Positions 7,777-17,298 of a stretch of 64,000 nucleotides of DNA are shown piece by piece. Below the pieces are notes generated by a model. The model saw only the letters and a list, made by a program, of their open reading frames with translations, searched no databases and was not told where the DNA came from. Source of the DNA: Rhodoferax sp. (lineage in GTDB: Bacteria; Pseudomonadota; Gammaproteobacteria; Burkholderiales; Burkholderiaceae_C); the NCBI RefSeq assembly GCF_028688795.1, contig NZ_JAQTXM010000001.1, positions 186,001 to 250,000 on the forward strand. The letters are read 5' to 3'. A program made the position numbers and the translations under genes. How positions within the stretch are numbered: position 1 is the stretch's first letter; every line of letters starts with the position of its first letter.

Positions 7777-8334
7777 TCACGCTACCAGTCGTGACGACTT
7801 GGGCACATGCGCCATGAGAAATTCCATTTGGTCAACCAGAATGCGGCGGTTGCGCAAGATGAAATCTTCCCATAGGCTGGGCACATAAGGTGTGTAAAGC
7901 AGCGGCATGTGCGCCTGCTCGGGTGTGCGGTGGCTTTTGCGGTGGTTGCACGGGCGGCACGCCGTGACGACATTCATCCAGGTGTCGATGCCGTTTTGGG
8001 CAAACGGAATGATGTGCTCGCGCGTCAAATCGGACTCGTCAAACGGGTTGCCACAGTAGGCACACAGGTTGCGGTCACGCGCAAACAGCTTGCTGTTGGT
8101 GAGGCCTGGGCGCAACTCAAACGGGTTGATGTTGGGCACCCCCTTGGTGCCAATGATGCTTGACACGGTGATGATCGACTGCTTGCCGGTGACCGCGTTG
8201 TGGCCGCCGTGAAACACCGCCACCTCATGGCCCATTTCCCAGCGCACCTCTTCGGCGGCGTAATGAATCACCGCCTGTTCAAGCGAAATCCACGATTGGG
8301 GCAGCCCTTGGGCTGACAGCTTCAAGACTTTCAA
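7777..8334 (-). CDS. HNH endonuclease family protein
   Basis: 185-aa protein with a Zn-bound HNH fold: two CxxC pairs (CAYCG and CRPC) flank the core LTREHIIPFAQNGIDTWMN, and CNHRKSHRTPEQA completes the HNH triad. The first half (SWISLEQAVIHYAAEEVRWE) is conserved in stand-alone HNH proteins widespread in Burkholderiales and cyanobacteria, whose cellular role is not known. No methyltransferase or other restriction partner lies beside it, so a classical restriction-modification role is unlikely. It is monocistronic, reading away from ribF. Confidence 0.88.
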   Translation of the reverse strand: MKVLKLSAQGLPQSWISLEQAVIHYAAEEVRWEMGHEVAVFHGGHNAVTGKQSIITVSSIIGTKGVPNINPFELRPGLTNSKLFARDRNLCAYCGNPFDESDLTREHIIPFAQNGIDTWMNVVTACRPCNHRKSHRTPEQAHMPLLYTPYVPSLWEDFILRNRRILVDQMEFLMAHVPKSSRLVA

Positions 8335-8469
8335 AACACGACTCCTGAAAAAAGACGTTATCCGAACCTATCCAAAACCTTCTGCAGCGGTCCACCAGCT
8401 TGCGCTGCAAGCCGGCCCGCCCTGGCACCGCATCTGGGCCACAATATACATCTTTTATAAGTCAAATTG

Positions 8470-8518
8470 ACGTCAAGCGCTTAAGCTCCTTGCGCACATA
8501 GCTATCAAATTTATAACA
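8470..8518 (+). repeat. Dispersed palindromic repeat, copy 2 (upstream of ribF)
   Basis: Degenerate copy (GTCAAGCGCTTAAGCTCCTTGCGCACATAGCTATCAAA, given here in its core only as CTTGCGCACATAGCTATC) lying between the divergent HNH gene and ribF, ending a few bases before the ribF ATG. It therefore forms the ribF 5' leader. Confidence 0.5.
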
Positions 8519-8522
8519 AATC

Positions 8523-9509
8523 ATGAAGATTTTCCGTGGCTTCAAGCACCCTGGCATTGCCCCGGCGTGCGCCCTGACGATTGGCAACTTTGACGGCCTG
8601 CACCGTGGCCACCAAGCCATGCTGTCCTTGCTCAAGGGCGAGGCACAGCAGCGCGGCGTACCCAGTTGTGTGCTCACCTTTGAGCCGCATCCGCGCGATT
8701 TTTTTGCCGCCCTGACGCACAACCCCGGCCTGGCCCCGGCCCGTGTGGGCACGCTGCGCGACAAGCTCTGCGACCTGGCCAACTGCGGGGTCGACCAAAC
8801 CGTGGTGCTGCCGTTTGACGCCCATCTGGCCAATTTGTCGCCTCAGGCCTTCATCGACAAGGTGTTGCTGCAAGGCGTGGGGGCCCGCTATGTGCTGGTG
8901 GGCGACGACTTTCGCTTTGGCCAGCGCCGCGCTGGCGACTACACCTTGCTCGACGCAGCCGGCTTGAAACAAAACTTTGATGTGGCGCGTATGAACAGCT
9001 ACGAAGTGCATGGCCTGCGGGTTTCAAGCTCGGCGGTGCGCGAGGCCCTGGGACAAGGCCGCATGGCAGATGCCAACCGGCTGCTCGGTCACCCGTATCG
9101 CATTTCTGGCCACGTCGTGCATGGTCGCAAATTGGGGCGCACGCTGGGCTTCAAAACCATCAACCAACGCTTTGCCCACTGGAAACCGGCCGCCAGCGGC
9201 ATTTTTGCCGTGCTGGTGTACGGCCTGAGTGAGCAGCCGCTGCGGGGTGTGGCCAACCTGGGCGTGCGCCCATCAATTGACCCGCGCGATGTGAATGGCG
9301 GACGGGTGCTGCTGGAAACCCATTGCCTGGACTGGCCTGACAGCCTGGGGCTTGAGGGGGCCTACGGTAAAATTGCCAGCGTGGAACTTCTCCACAAACT
9401 GCACGACGAACTCAAATACGACTCCCTGGACGCGTTGACCACTGGCATTCAAAAAGACTGCCAAGATGCCCGTGCCTATTTTGCGACCCTGCGCCACCAT
9501 GACCAATAA
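8523..9509 (+). CDS. ribF: Bifunctional riboflavin kinase / FAD synthetase
   Basis: Makes FMN and FAD from riboflavin, 328 aa (usual family length). The N-terminal FAD synthetase nucleotidyltransferase has [16 protein letters not shown] and, further on, [15 protein letters not shown] and [13 protein letters not shown]. The C-terminal riboflavin kinase carries [14 protein letters not shown] (normally GRTLGFPTAN, so the Pro and Ala are changed here), GIFAVLVYG and [10 protein letters not shown]. The stop overlaps the ileS start by 11 bases, and the ribF-ileS-lspA order is standard for proteobacteria. The AT-rich ACAATATACATCTTTTATAA segment (8440-8460) may hold the promoter. Confidence 0.96.
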   Translation: MKIFRGFKHPGIAPACALTIGNFDGLHRGHQAMLSLLKGEAQQRGVPSCVLTFEPHPRDFFAALTHNPGLAPARVGTLRDKLCDLANCGVDQTVVLPFDAHLANLSPQAFIDKVLLQGVGARYVLVGDDFRFGQRRAGDYTLLDAAGLKQNFDVARMNSYEVHGLRVSSSAVREALGQGRMADANRLLGHPYRISGHVVHGRKLGRTLGFKTINQRFAHWKPAASGIFAVLVYGLSEQPLRGVANLGVRPSIDPRDVNGGRVLLETHCLDWPDSLGLEGAYGKIASVELLHKLHDELKYDSLDALTTGIQKDCQDARAYFATLRHHDQ

Positions 9510-12393
9510 GACCCCAGAAGCCCTTGAGGCTGTCGGCAAAGCCGATTACCGCAGCACCCTGAACCTGCCCGACACCCCGTTCCCGATGCGCGGCGACCTG
9601 CCCAAGCGCGAGCCGCAATGGGTCAAGCAATGGGAAAACCAAGGCCTTTACCAAAAGCTGCGCGCGGCCAGAGCGGGCGCTCCCAAATTTGTGCTGCACG
9701 ACGGCCCGCCCTACGCCAATGGCCAGATTCACATGGGCCACGCGGTCAACAAGATCCTGAAAGACATGATCGTCAAGGCGCGCCAGCTCAAAGGCATGGA
9801 CGCCGCCTACATCCCCGGATGGGATTGCCACGGCCTGCCAATCGAGAACGCGATCGAGAAGAAGTTTGGCCGCAAACTGGCCCGTGACGACATGCAGGCC
9901 AAGAGCCGCGCCTACGCCACCGAACAAATTGACCTGCAGCGCGAAGACTTCAAACGCCTGGGCGTGCTGGGCGACTGGGACCACCCCTACCGCACCATGG
10001 ACTTCGCCACCGAGGCCAACGAAATCCGCGCCTTCAAACGCGTCGTGGAGCGCGGTTTTGTCTACCGTGGCCTGAAACCCGTGTACTGGTGTTTTGACTG
10101 CGGCTCAAGCTTGGCTGAGTTCGAGATCGAATACGCCGACAAAAAATCGCAAACGCTGGACGTGGGCTTTTTGTGTGCCGAACCGGCCAAACTGGCCACC
10201 GCCTTTGGCCTGAATGCATTGACCAAAGATGCCTTTGCCGTCATCTGGACCACCACCGCCTGGACCATTCCCGCCAACCAGGCGCTCAACGCCCACCCCG
10301 AACTGACCTACGCGCTGGTCGATACCGAGCGCGGCCTGCTGGTGCTAGCTGTTGATTTGGTCGCCAAGTGCATGGAGCGTTTTGGCCTGACTGGCACGGT
10401 GCTGGCCACCGCCAATGGCAAGGCTTTGGCAGGCATCAACTTCAAGCACCCCTTGGCCCACGTCGATGCCGGTTACGACCGTTTCAGCCCGGTGTACTTG
10501 GCGGAGTACGTCAGCGCCGAAGACGGCACCGGCATCGTGCACTCCTCACCCGCTTATGGGGTAGAGGATTTCAACTCATGCGTGGCGCATGGCATGGCCT
10601 ATGACGACATCCTGAACCCGGTGCAGGGCAACGGCGTGTATGCGCCAGAGTTACCACTGTTTGCCGGTCAGCACATCTGGAAAGCCTGCCCGGTCATCAT
10701 CGACACCCTGCGCGAGGCCGGCCGCCTGTTTGCCACCACCGACATCGTGCACAGCTACCCGCATTGCTGGCGCCACAAAACCCCGGTGATTTACCGCGCC
10801 GCAGCGCAGTGGTTCATTCGCATGGACGACGGCGAGGGCGTGTTCACCAAAGACAAAGCGCCTAAATCCCTGCGCAAAATCGCCCTGGAAGCCATCGAGC
10901 AAACCGCGTTTTACCCGGAAAACGGCAAGGTCCGCCTGCGCGACATGATTGCCGGCAGGCCAGACTGGTGCATCTCTAGACAGCGCAGCTGGGGCGTGCC
11001 GCTGCCCTTCTTCCTGCACAAAGACAGTGGTGAGCTGCACCCCAAAACCATGGAGATTCTGGACATTGCGGCCGACATGGTGGAGCACGGTGGCATTGAG
11101 GCCTGGAGCAAGGCCAGCACCGAAGCCATTTTTGCCACCCTCGACTGCGAAGCTGACGCGCCCAACTACACCAAAAGCAGCGACATTCTGGAGGTCTGGT
11201 TTGACTCCGGCACCACCCACACCACGGTACTCAAAGGCTCCCACGCAGGCGCTGGCCATGACAGCGGCCCTGAAGCCGACCTGTACCTGGAAGGCCACGA
11301 CCAGCACCGTGGCTGGTTCCACTCTTCCCTGCTCACGGCCTGCGCCATGTATGGCCGCGCGCCCTACAAAGGCATCCTGACGCACGGCTTTACCGTGGAC
11401 AGCAAGGGCCACAAAATGAGCAAGAGCGCCGGCAACGGCGTCGACCCGCAGGAAACCTCGAAAAAGCTGGGCGCTGAAATCATCCGCCTGTGGGTGGCCG
11501 CCAGCGACTACTCTGGCGACATCGCCGGGGACGAAAAGATCCTGGCCCGTGTGGTCGACACCTACCGCCGCATCCGCAACACACTCAAATTCCTGTTGGC
11601 CAACACCCAGGACTTTGACCCAGCAGCAGACAGCGTGCCGTTTGAGCAAATGCTGGAGATTGACCGCTACGCCCTGAGCCGTGCCGCGCAATTGCAGGCC
11701 GACATCCTGGCGCACTTCGAGGTGTATGAATTTCACCCGGTGGTGGCCAAGCTGCAGATTTACTGCAGCGAGGATTTGGGTTCGTTCTACCTCGACATCC
11801 TGAAAGACCGCCTCTACACCACCGCGCCCAATTCACTGGCGCGGCGCAGTGCGCAAACCGCGCTGTGGACCATCACCCAGGCCATGCTGCGCTGGATGGC
11901 GCCTTTCCTGAGCTTCACCGCCGAAGAAGCCTGGACTGTGCTGGGTGCGGCAGGCAAAACACCGGTCGCCACGCGCGAGTCGATTTTCATGGACACCTAC
12001 AGCGCCTTGGCCGAGCCAGACGCTGCGCTGCTGGCCAAGTGGACACGCATTCGCGAGCTTCGCGACCTGGTCAACAAAGACATCGAGGTGCTGCGCGCCG
12101 ATGGCAAGCTGGGCTCATCGCTGCAAGCCAACGTGGCGTTGACGGTGGCACCAGATGACCACGCCCTGCTGGCCAGTTTGGGCAATGACCTGAAATTTGT
12201 GTTCATCACATCTGCTATTGAGTTAGTAGCTGGTGACGCAATATCCATAAGGGCTAGCACCTCAAATGGCATAAAGTGTGAGCGCTGCTGGCATTACCGT
12301 GACGACATCGGCTCAGACCCCGCCCACCCCACCTTGTGTGGCCGCTGCACCAGCAATTTGTTTGGTGCCGGTGAAGCGCGGGTGTTTGCCTGA
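9499..12393 (+). CDS. ileS: Isoleucyl-tRNA synthetase
   Basis: Class I aminoacyl-tRNA synthetase, 964 aa. Motifs: HIGH-type signature [18 protein letters not shown], a large CP1 editing domain, KMSKS loop [14 protein letters not shown], an anticodon-binding domain, and a C-terminal zinc ribbon with CERCW and CGRC. The ATG at 9499 ([10 protein letters not shown]) overlaps the ribF end. Residues about 905-923 ([19 protein letters not shown]), just before the zinc ribbon, are encoded by a copy of the dispersed repeat in an otherwise conserved gene; the frame is kept. Confidence 0.97.
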   Translation: MTNKTPEALEAVGKADYRSTLNLPDTPFPMRGDLPKREPQWVKQWENQGLYQKLRAARAGAPKFVLHDGPPYANGQIHMGHAVNKILKDMIVKARQLKGMDAAYIPGWDCHGLPIENAIEKKFGRKLARDDMQAKSRAYATEQIDLQREDFKRLGVLGDWDHPYRTMDFATEANEIRAFKRVVERGFVYRGLKPVYWCFDCGSSLAEFEIEYADKKSQTLDVGFLCAEPAKLATAFGLNALTKDAFAVIWTTTAWTIPANQALNAHPELTYALVDTERGLLVLAVDLVAKCMERFGLTGTVLATANGKALAGINFKHPLAHVDAGYDRFSPVYLAEYVSAEDGTGIVHSSPAYGVEDFNSCVAHGMAYDDILNPVQGNGVYAPELPLFAGQHIWKACPVIIDTLREAGRLFATTDIVHSYPHCWRHKTPVIYRAAAQWFIRMDDGEGVFTKDKAPKSLRKIALEAIEQTAFYPENGKVRLRDMIAGRPDWCISRQRSWGVPLPFFLHKDSGELHPKTMEILDIAADMVEHGGIEAWSKASTEAIFATLDCEADAPNYTKSSDILEVWFDSGTTHTTVLKGSHAGAGHDSGPEADLYLEGHDQHRGWFHSSLLTACAMYGRAPYKGILTHGFTVDSKGHKMSKSAGNGVDPQETSKKLGAEIIRLWVAASDYSGDIAGDEKILARVVDTYRRIRNTLKFLLANTQDFDPAADSVPFEQMLEIDRYALSRAAQLQADILAHFEVYEFHPVVAKLQIYCSEDLGSFYLDILKDRLYTTAPNSLARRSAQTALWTITQAMLRWMAPFLSFTAEEAWTVLGAAGKTPVATRESIFMDTYSALAEPDAALLAKWTRIRELRDLVNKDIEVLRADGKLGSSLQANVALTVAPDDHALLASLGNDLKFVFITSAIELVAGDAISIRASTSNGIKCERCWHYRDDIGSDPAHPTLCGRCTSNLFGAGEARVFA
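12211..12270 (-). repeat. Dispersed repeat, copy 3, in frame inside ileS
   Basis: Reverse complement reads GTGCTAGCCCTTATGGATAT then TGCGTCACCAGCTACTAACT, matching the repeat core. Read in ileS it gives [19 protein letters not shown], aligned residue by residue with the peptides from copies 4, 12 and 13. Confidence 0.75.
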
Positions 12394-12923
12394 TGGCCAC
12401 GCCGCCCCGCAAGACCAGTGCCCCGAACGCCAGCCGCGCCCTGCCCGCCGGCATTACCCTGATGGCCTGGCTGGGCTGGGCCATGGTGGTGCTGATCGCG
12501 GACCAGTTCACCAAAGTGCTCATCCTGGGCTACTACCAGCTGGGTGACAGCACCCCGGTCACCAGCTTTTTCAACGTGGTGCGGGTGCACAACACCGGCG
12601 CGGCGTTCTCGTTCCTGGCCAGTGCCGGCGGCTGGCAGCGCTGGTTTTTTACCGGCATCGGCATTGCTGCGGCGGTGTTGATGGTCTGGCTGCTGAAAAC
12701 CCACCCCGGGCAAAAACTGTTTGCCTTTGCCATCGCCAGCCTGCTGGGCGGCGCGGTGGGCAACGTGATTGACCGCGTGCTGTACGGCTACGTGGTCGAT
12801 TTTCTGGACTTTCACGCCAAGGGCTGGCATTTTCCGGCCTTCAACGTGGCCGACAGCGCCATCACCGTGGGTGCTGCCTGCCTGATTCTCGATGAGCTGC
12901 TGCGGGTTCGGCGCGGTCGCTGA
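12393..12923 (+). CDS. lspA: Lipoprotein signal peptidase (SPase II)
   Basis: Inner-membrane aspartyl protease that cleaves prolipoprotein signal peptides after lipid modification. 176 aa with four TM helices (about 21-40, 76-95, 104-122, 147-167). Catalytic dyad Asp residues sit in [18 protein letters not shown] and [17 protein letters not shown] and NTGAAFSFL are also family motifs. The start shares one base with the ileS stop (TGATG), so it is translationally coupled to it. Confidence 0.97.
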   Translation: MATPPRKTSAPNASRALPAGITLMAWLGWAMVVLIADQFTKVLILGYYQLGDSTPVTSFFNVVRVHNTGAAFSFLASAGGWQRWFFTGIGIAAAVLMVWLLKTHPGQKLFAFAIASLLGGAVGNVIDRVLYGYVVDFLDFHAKGWHFPAFNVADSAITVGAACLILDELLRVRRGR

Positions 12924-12956
12924 GCCAGGCCAGCCGCAGAATAAACAAAGGCTGCA

Positions 12957-14612
12957 TTGACCCATCTGCTTAACCTGTTGGCCGCGATTGCCCTGCTGGT
13001 ATGGGGCACGCATCTGGTACGCAAAGACACCTTGCGTGTGTTGGGCGCCAATTTGCGCCGGGTGCTGGCACAAAGTGTCAGCCACCGGTTTAACGCCATG
13101 GCCTCGGGCATCGGGGTCACGGCGCTGGTGCAGTCCAGCACCGCCACCGCACTCATCATCTCGGCGTTTGTTGGTCAGGGGCTGATGGCCTTGCCGTCGG
13201 CGCTGGCCGTGATGCTGGGGGCCGACCTGGGCACCAGCCTGATGGCACTGGTGTTTTCGCGTGACCTGTCCTGGCTGTCACCGCTGTTCATCTTCTGTGG
13301 CGTGGTGCTGTTCATTGCCCGCCAGTCCACCAACGTGGGTTATGTCGGGCGCATCTTCATTGGGCTGGGGCTGATGCTGCTGGCGCTGAGTCTGGTGCGG
13401 GGGGCGGCTACCGAACTCACCCAAGCCCCCGCTGTGCGCGCCTTGCTGGCCTCCCTGGGCAGTGACCGGTTGCTGGAAATCACGCTGGGCGCGGCGCTGT
13501 CGGTGCTGAGCTATTCCAGCCTGGCCATTGTGCTGCTCACCGCCACCCTGGCCAGCACACAAGTGATCCCCGTGGACGTGGCGCTCGGCCTGGTGCTGGG
13601 AGCCAACCTGGGCAGCGGCTTGCTGGCCGTGCTGACAACCCTCGGCGGGCCGGTAGAAGTGCGCCAGGTGCCCTTGGGCAACTTGATCTTCAAGGTATTG
13701 GGTATCGCGCTGATGGCGCCCTTGGCAGGTGTCTGGCTGCACCACGCGACACCGCTTCTGCCTGATGTGGCCACGGTGGTGGTGCTGTTTCACCTGACGT
13801 TCAACGTCATCGTGAGCGTCATCTTCATTGGGCTCACCGACGTGGTGGCACGTGTGGTGACGTTTTTCCTGCCCAAGCCGATCAGCAACAACCTGAACGG
13901 TCGGCAACGCCACTTGGACCCGTCTGCGCTGGCCACACCCTCGGTGGCACTGTCTTGCGCAGTACGCGAGGCCATGCACCAGTCCGACGTGGTGGAAACC
14001 ATGCTGCGCGGGGTGGCCGATGTCATCAAGAACAATGACATGGCCATGGCCAAGGCACTGCAAAAGATGGACGACACGGTCGATGAGCTTTACTCTGACA
14101 TCAAGTATTACCTGACCAAAATCTCGCGCGAGTCTCTGAGCGAAAAAGAAGCCCACCGCTGGGCCGAGATCATCAGCTTCACCATCAACATGGAGCAAAT
14201 TGGCGACATCATCGAACGCGTGCTGGGCGACATCGAAAAAAAGAAAATCAAGGCTGGCCGCAATTTTTCCGAGGCTGGCATGGCCGAAATCACCGCACTG
14301 CACGGCCAGCTGGTCGACAACCTGCGCCTGGGCATGAGCGTCTTTTTAAATGCCAATGTGCGGGACGCCAGGAAATTGCTCGAAGAAAAAACCCGTTTCC
14401 GTGACATGGAACTGGCCTACGCGGCCAACCACCTCAACCGCCTGTCGGACAACACGCTGCAAAGCATCGAGACCAGTTCGCTGCACCTGGACCTGATCAG
14501 CGACCTCAAACGCATCAACTCGCACATCTCAAGCATCGCCTACCCCATTCTTGATTCAGTCGGCGCGCTGGAGCCCAGCCGTCTGCGCCCGACAAGCCCT
14601 TCCCACCCATGA
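12957..14612 (+). CDS. Na/Pi cotransporter family protein with PhoU-like C-terminus
   Basis: Sodium-phosphate cotransporter (NptA/YjbB type), 551 aa. Two inverted Na_Pi_cotrans repeats carry the QSSTATALI motif (about residue 60) and the degenerate partner SYSSLAIVLL. Eight or so TM helices are followed from about residue 330 by a cytoplasmic PhoU-like helical bundle (VETMLRGVADVIKNNDMAMA, EQIGDIIERVLGDIEKKKIK). The start is TTG at 12957: an in-frame stop lies five codons upstream, AAAGG precedes it, and the product MTHLLNLLAAIALLVWGTHL matches family N-termini. The end overlaps hpnD (ATGA). It may import or export phosphate; direction is not certain in this family. Confidence 0.9.
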   Translation: MTHLLNLLAAIALLVWGTHLVRKDTLRVLGANLRRVLAQSVSHRFNAMASGIGVTALVQSSTATALIISAFVGQGLMALPSALAVMLGADLGTSLMALVFSRDLSWLSPLFIFCGVVLFIARQSTNVGYVGRIFIGLGLMLLALSLVRGAATELTQAPAVRALLASLGSDRLLEITLGAALSVLSYSSLAIVLLTATLASTQVIPVDVALGLVLGANLGSGLLAVLTTLGGPVEVRQVPLGNLIFKVLGIALMAPLAGVWLHHATPLLPDVATVVVLFHLTFNVIVSVIFIGLTDVVARVVTFFLPKPISNNLNGRQRHLDPSALATPSVALSCAVREAMHQSDVVETMLRGVADVIKNNDMAMAKALQKMDDTVDELYSDIKYYLTKISRESLSEKEAHRWAEIISFTINMEQIGDIIERVLGDIEKKKIKAGRNFSEAGMAEITALHGQLVDNLRLGMSVFLNANVRDARKLLEEKTRFRDMELAYAANHLNRLSDNTLQSIETSSLHLDLISDLKRINSHISSIAYPILDSVGALEPSRLRPTSPSHP

Positions 14613-15448
14613 CCCCCCAAGACTATGTTCAGCAAAAAGCGGTTGCCTCAGGCAGCAGCTTTTATTACGCCTTTTTGTTTTTGCCAACACAAAAGCGTGC
14701 CGCCATCACCGCGTTTTATGCGTTTTGCCGCGAGGTGGATGACGTGGTGGACGACATGGTCGACCCCAGCGTGGCCGCCACCAAACTGCAGTGGTGGCGC
14801 GCAGAAGTGGCGCAGGCATTTGCCGGCACGCCCAGCCACCCGGTGCTGCAGGCGCTGATGCCACTTGCCGCCACCTTCCAGATCGAGCAGCGCCACCTGC
14901 AAGCCGTGATTGAAGGCTGCCAGATGGACCTGAGCCAAACTCGCTACCTTGATTTTGCTGGCCTGCAGCGCTACTGCCATCTGGTGGCGGGCGAAGTGGG
15001 CGAAGTCGCTGCGCGCATTTTTGGCCAGACCGATGCACAAACCACCGCCTATGCCCACGCGCTGGGCCAAGCGCTGCAGCTCACCAACATCATCCGCGAC
15101 GTGGGCGAAGACGCGCGGCGTGGCCGCATCTACCTGCCAGTCAATGAGTTGAAACAATTTGGCGTGACCGCGCAAGAGATTCTCAACGGCACCTACTCAG
15201 ACCGCTTCACAGCGCTGATGCGTTTTCAAGCCGAGCGCGCCCAGGGCTTGTATGACCAAGCGCTGGCGCTGCTGCCCGTGGCCGATTTGCGGGCGCAAAA
15301 ACCGGGCCTGATGATGGCCAGCATTTACCGCGCCCTGCTGCGCGAGATTGAGCTTGAGAACTTTGCCGTGCTGCACCAGCGCATCAGCCTCACGCCGCTG
15401 CGCAAGCTTTGGCTGGCCTGGAAAGTGCAAGCGCTGGGGCGCCTGTGA
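14609..15448 (+). CDS. hpnD: Presqualene diphosphate synthase
   Basis: Squalene/phytoene synthase family, 279 aa, condensing two farnesyl diphosphates to presqualene diphosphate on the way to squalene and hopanoids. The two Asp-rich Mg-binding motifs are REVDDVVDD (about 42-50) and NIIRDVGEDARRGRIYLP (about 160-177). The N-terminal SSFYYAFLFLPTQKRAAITA is typical of HpnD rather than HpnC. The start overlaps the transporter stop by four bases, and hpnE follows 16 bases after the stop. HpnC, which completes the three-step route with HpnD and HpnE, is not in the window. Confidence 0.92.
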   Translation: MTPQDYVQQKAVASGSSFYYAFLFLPTQKRAAITAFYAFCREVDDVVDDMVDPSVAATKLQWWRAEVAQAFAGTPSHPVLQALMPLAATFQIEQRHLQAVIEGCQMDLSQTRYLDFAGLQRYCHLVAGEVGEVAARIFGQTDAQTTAYAHALGQALQLTNIIRDVGEDARRGRIYLPVNELKQFGVTAQEILNGTYSDRFTALMRFQAERAQGLYDQALALLPVADLRAQKPGLMMASIYRALLREIELENFAVLHQRISLTPLRKLWLAWKVQALGRL

Positions 15449-15464
15449 GCCGAAAGAACACGCC

Positions 15465-16766
15465 TTGAAAATCGCCATCATTGGCGCGGGCTGGGCTGGT
15501 TTGGCGGCTGCGGTCACGGCCACCCAAGCCGGTCACAACGCTACAGTTTTAGAAGCTACTCACGCTTATGGCGGAAGGGCTAGAGGCCTAAATGTCTTAA
15601 AAAATTGCACCCTGCCAAATGGCACACCGGTGACGCTAGACAACGGCCAGCACATCCTGATTGGGGCCTACACCGAAACCCTCAAGCTGATGCGCCAAGT
15701 GGGCGTCAACCCGGCTCAAGCCTTGCTAAGCACACCCATGGCGCTGCTGTTCCCGCAAGGCGAAGGCATCCGGTTCAAAGACTGGCCGACACCGCTGGAC
15801 GCGTTGGGCGGCATCCTGGCCGCGCGCGGCTGGTCGCTGGGCGACAAGGCTTCACTATTGCGAGCTTCCGTGGGCTGGCGGCTGCAGGGCTTCAGCTGCG
15901 CGGCCGATGTGTCGGTGGCTGAGCTGTGCCGCGCCCTGACCCCAAGAATCAACGCCGAGCTGATCGAGCCGCTGTGCGTGTCAGCCCTGAACACGCCAGC
16001 AGAGCGCGCCAGCGCCCAAGTGTTTTTGCGTGTGCTGCGCGACGCCTTGTTTGGCATGCAAGGCGGCTCGCGCCTGCTGCTGCCTCGTGTCGACTTGAGC
16101 GCGCTGTTTCCTGATGCCGCAGCGGCTTGGCTACAACAACACGGCGGCCAGGTGCGGCTAGGCCAACGGGTTGAAACCATTAAAAAACAAGGCGAAAGCT
16201 GGTGGGTAGATGGTGAGGTCTTTGACGCGGTCATTCTTGCAACTTCAGCATCAAATGCGGCTCTAGCCCTTATGAATAATGCGCAAGCAGCTACTCAACC
16301 TATAGCAAATAAAATGCAAACCTGGGCCATGCAATGCCAGGCTTTGCGTTTTGAAGCCATTGCCACCGTCTATGCGTGGGCGGCTGATGCAAAGCTGGCG
16401 CACCCCATGCTGGCACTGCGCAGCAGCCCGCCCTGCCCTGCGCAATTTGCCTTTGACCGGGGCCAGTTGGGCGGCCCGGCAGGCTTGCTGGCGTTTGTGG
16501 TGAGTGCCGCCGAGGGCGACCGGGCCACGCTTGAGGCCCAGGTGTTGGCGCAAGCCCAGGCACAGCTGGGCTTAAGCTTGCAGGCGGTTCAAACCGTGGT
16601 TGAAAAACGCGCCACCTTTGCCTGCACGCCCGGCCTGCAGCGCCCGCCAACCCAGATTGCACCAGGCCTACTGGCCTGCGGCGACTATGTGGCGGGGCCT
16701 TACCCGGCCACACTGGAAGGTGCCGTGCGCAGCGGCCAGGCTGCCGCGCACGCCCTCGCCGCTTGA
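15465..16766 (+). CDS. hpnE: Hydroxysqualene dehydroxylase
   Basis: FAD-dependent amine-oxidase-like enzyme, 433 aa, that reduces hydroxysqualene to squalene. The N-terminal Rossmann motif is IAIIGAGWAGLAAAV and the C-terminal FAD contact is LLACGDYVAGPYPATLEGAV RSG (two pieces of one motif). The start is most likely TTG at 15465, directly before KIAIIGAGWAG, with GAAAGAA upstream; the frame extends further upstream but would overlap hpnD in non-homologous sequence. Two copies of the dispersed repeat lie inside: one encodes ATVLEATHAYGGRARGLNV near the N-terminus, the other ALALMNNAQAATQPIA in the middle, without breaking the frame. Confidence 0.92.
   Translation: MKIAIIGAGWAGLAAAVTATQAGHNATVLEATHAYGGRARGLNVLKNCTLPNGTPVTLDNGQHILIGAYTETLKLMRQVGVNPAQALLSTPMALLFPQGEGIRFKDWPTPLDALGGILAARGWSLGDKASLLRASVGWRLQGFSCAADVSVAELCRALTPRINAELIEPLCVSALNTPAERASAQVFLRVLRDALFGMQGGSRLLLPRVDLSALFPDAAAAWLQQHGGQVRLGQRVETIKKQGESWWVDGEVFDAVILATSASNAALALMNNAQAATQPIANKMQTWAMQCQALRFEAIATVYAWAADAKLAHPMLALRSSPPCPAQFAFDRGQLGGPAGLLAFVVSAAEGDRATLEAQVLAQAQAQLGLSLQAVQTVVEKRATFACTPGLQRPPTQIAPGLLACGDYVAGPYPATLEGAVRSGQAAAHALAA
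15541..15600 (-). repeat. Dispersed repeat, copy 4, in frame inside hpnE
   Basis: Reverse complement contains TTTAGGCCTCTAGCCCTTCC and AAGCGTGAGTAGCTTCTAAA. It covers the end of the FAD-binding Rossmann region; the encoded peptide still supplies the usual 'vtvLEa..~GGRar' FAD-site residues, so here the repeat resembles, or has been co-opted into, a conserved motif. Confidence 0.6.
16251..16316 (+). repeat. Dispersed repeat, copy 5, in frame inside hpnE
   Basis: GCGGCTCTAGCCCTTATGAA then TAATGCGCAAGCAGCTACTC, a near-consensus copy. Read as ALALMNNAQAATQPIA in the hpnE frame, closely similar to the tilS, glycosylase and DUF349 insert peptides. Confidence 0.8.
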
Positions 16767-16777
16767 CGTCTGGTTTA

Positions 16778-17191
16778 TCAGGCTTTGCCCAGCAAACCAC
16801 CCAGCATCCCCATCAGGTCACCGGCATTGCCCAAGCCACCTTCAGGTGCCGTGCCATTGGGGGTCAACTTGTCAATCAAGCCGGGCAGCATTTGCGCCAA
16901 TTGGCCAGACAGCTGCGACGGGTCCAGTCCAAGCTGGCTGGCCGCCTTGGTCACCATGTCGCTGCCCAGCGCATCGGACAGCTGGTCGCCCGAAATGGCC
17001 TGGTTGGCACCCGTGCCAATCCATGAGTTCACCGCGTCGCCCAGGCCCGCTTGCCGGAATTTTTCCACCAGGCCATTCAGGCCGCCGGCTTCACCGTTGT
17101 TGGCCAGCAAACCACTCAACACGTTCGCCAAACCACCTTGCTGCTGCACATGGTTAGTGACAGCGCCCAACACCGAATCAAACAAACTCAT
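16778..17191 (-). CDS. YidB family protein (DUF937)
   Basis: 137-aa small protein of the YidB/DUF937 family, rich in Gly, Leu and Asn: LFDSVLGAVTNHVQQQGGLANVLSG, GLGDAVNSWIGTGANQAISG and a Gly/Leu-rich C-terminus GDLMGMLGGLLGKA. The start ATG at 17191 has AGGGGGAA directly upstream; the longer frame to 17266 lacks support. The function is unknown. It stands alone, convergent with hpnE and divergent from the acylase gene. Confidence 0.85.
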   Translation of the reverse strand: MSLFDSVLGAVTNHVQQQGGLANVLSGLLANNGEAGGLNGLVEKFRQAGLGDAVNSWIGTGANQAISGDQLSDALGSDMVTKAASQLGLDPSQLSGQLAQMLPGLIDKLTPNGTAPEGGLGNAGDLMGMLGGLLGKA

Positions 17192-17298
17192 AGGTTCCCC
17201 CTTAAATTGAAGCTGCAAATTGTCAGGGGCAAACGGCGTTGATACGCCATCGGCCCTTATGATCACTTTGCTAAACGGGCATTTTGCACACCTTTTTC

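Noticed and set aside
7777..8334. HNH protein as part of a restriction or phage-defence system
   Set aside because: No methyltransferase, helicase or mobile-element neighbours; the same stand-alone gene is common in housekeeping contexts.
8335..8522. FMN riboswitch upstream of ribF
   Set aside because: The leader is short and holds a repeat copy; none of the conserved RFN-element stems could be recognised.
10651..11736. 361-codon open frame antisense to ileS
   Set aside because: Lies entirely opposite a highly conserved gene; His/Val/Gly-rich composition is the usual mirror of GC-rich codon use.
13278..14303. 341-codon open frame antisense to the Na/Pi transporter
   Set aside because: Extremely rich in His and Gln, typical of a shadow frame; the sense strand has clear family motifs.
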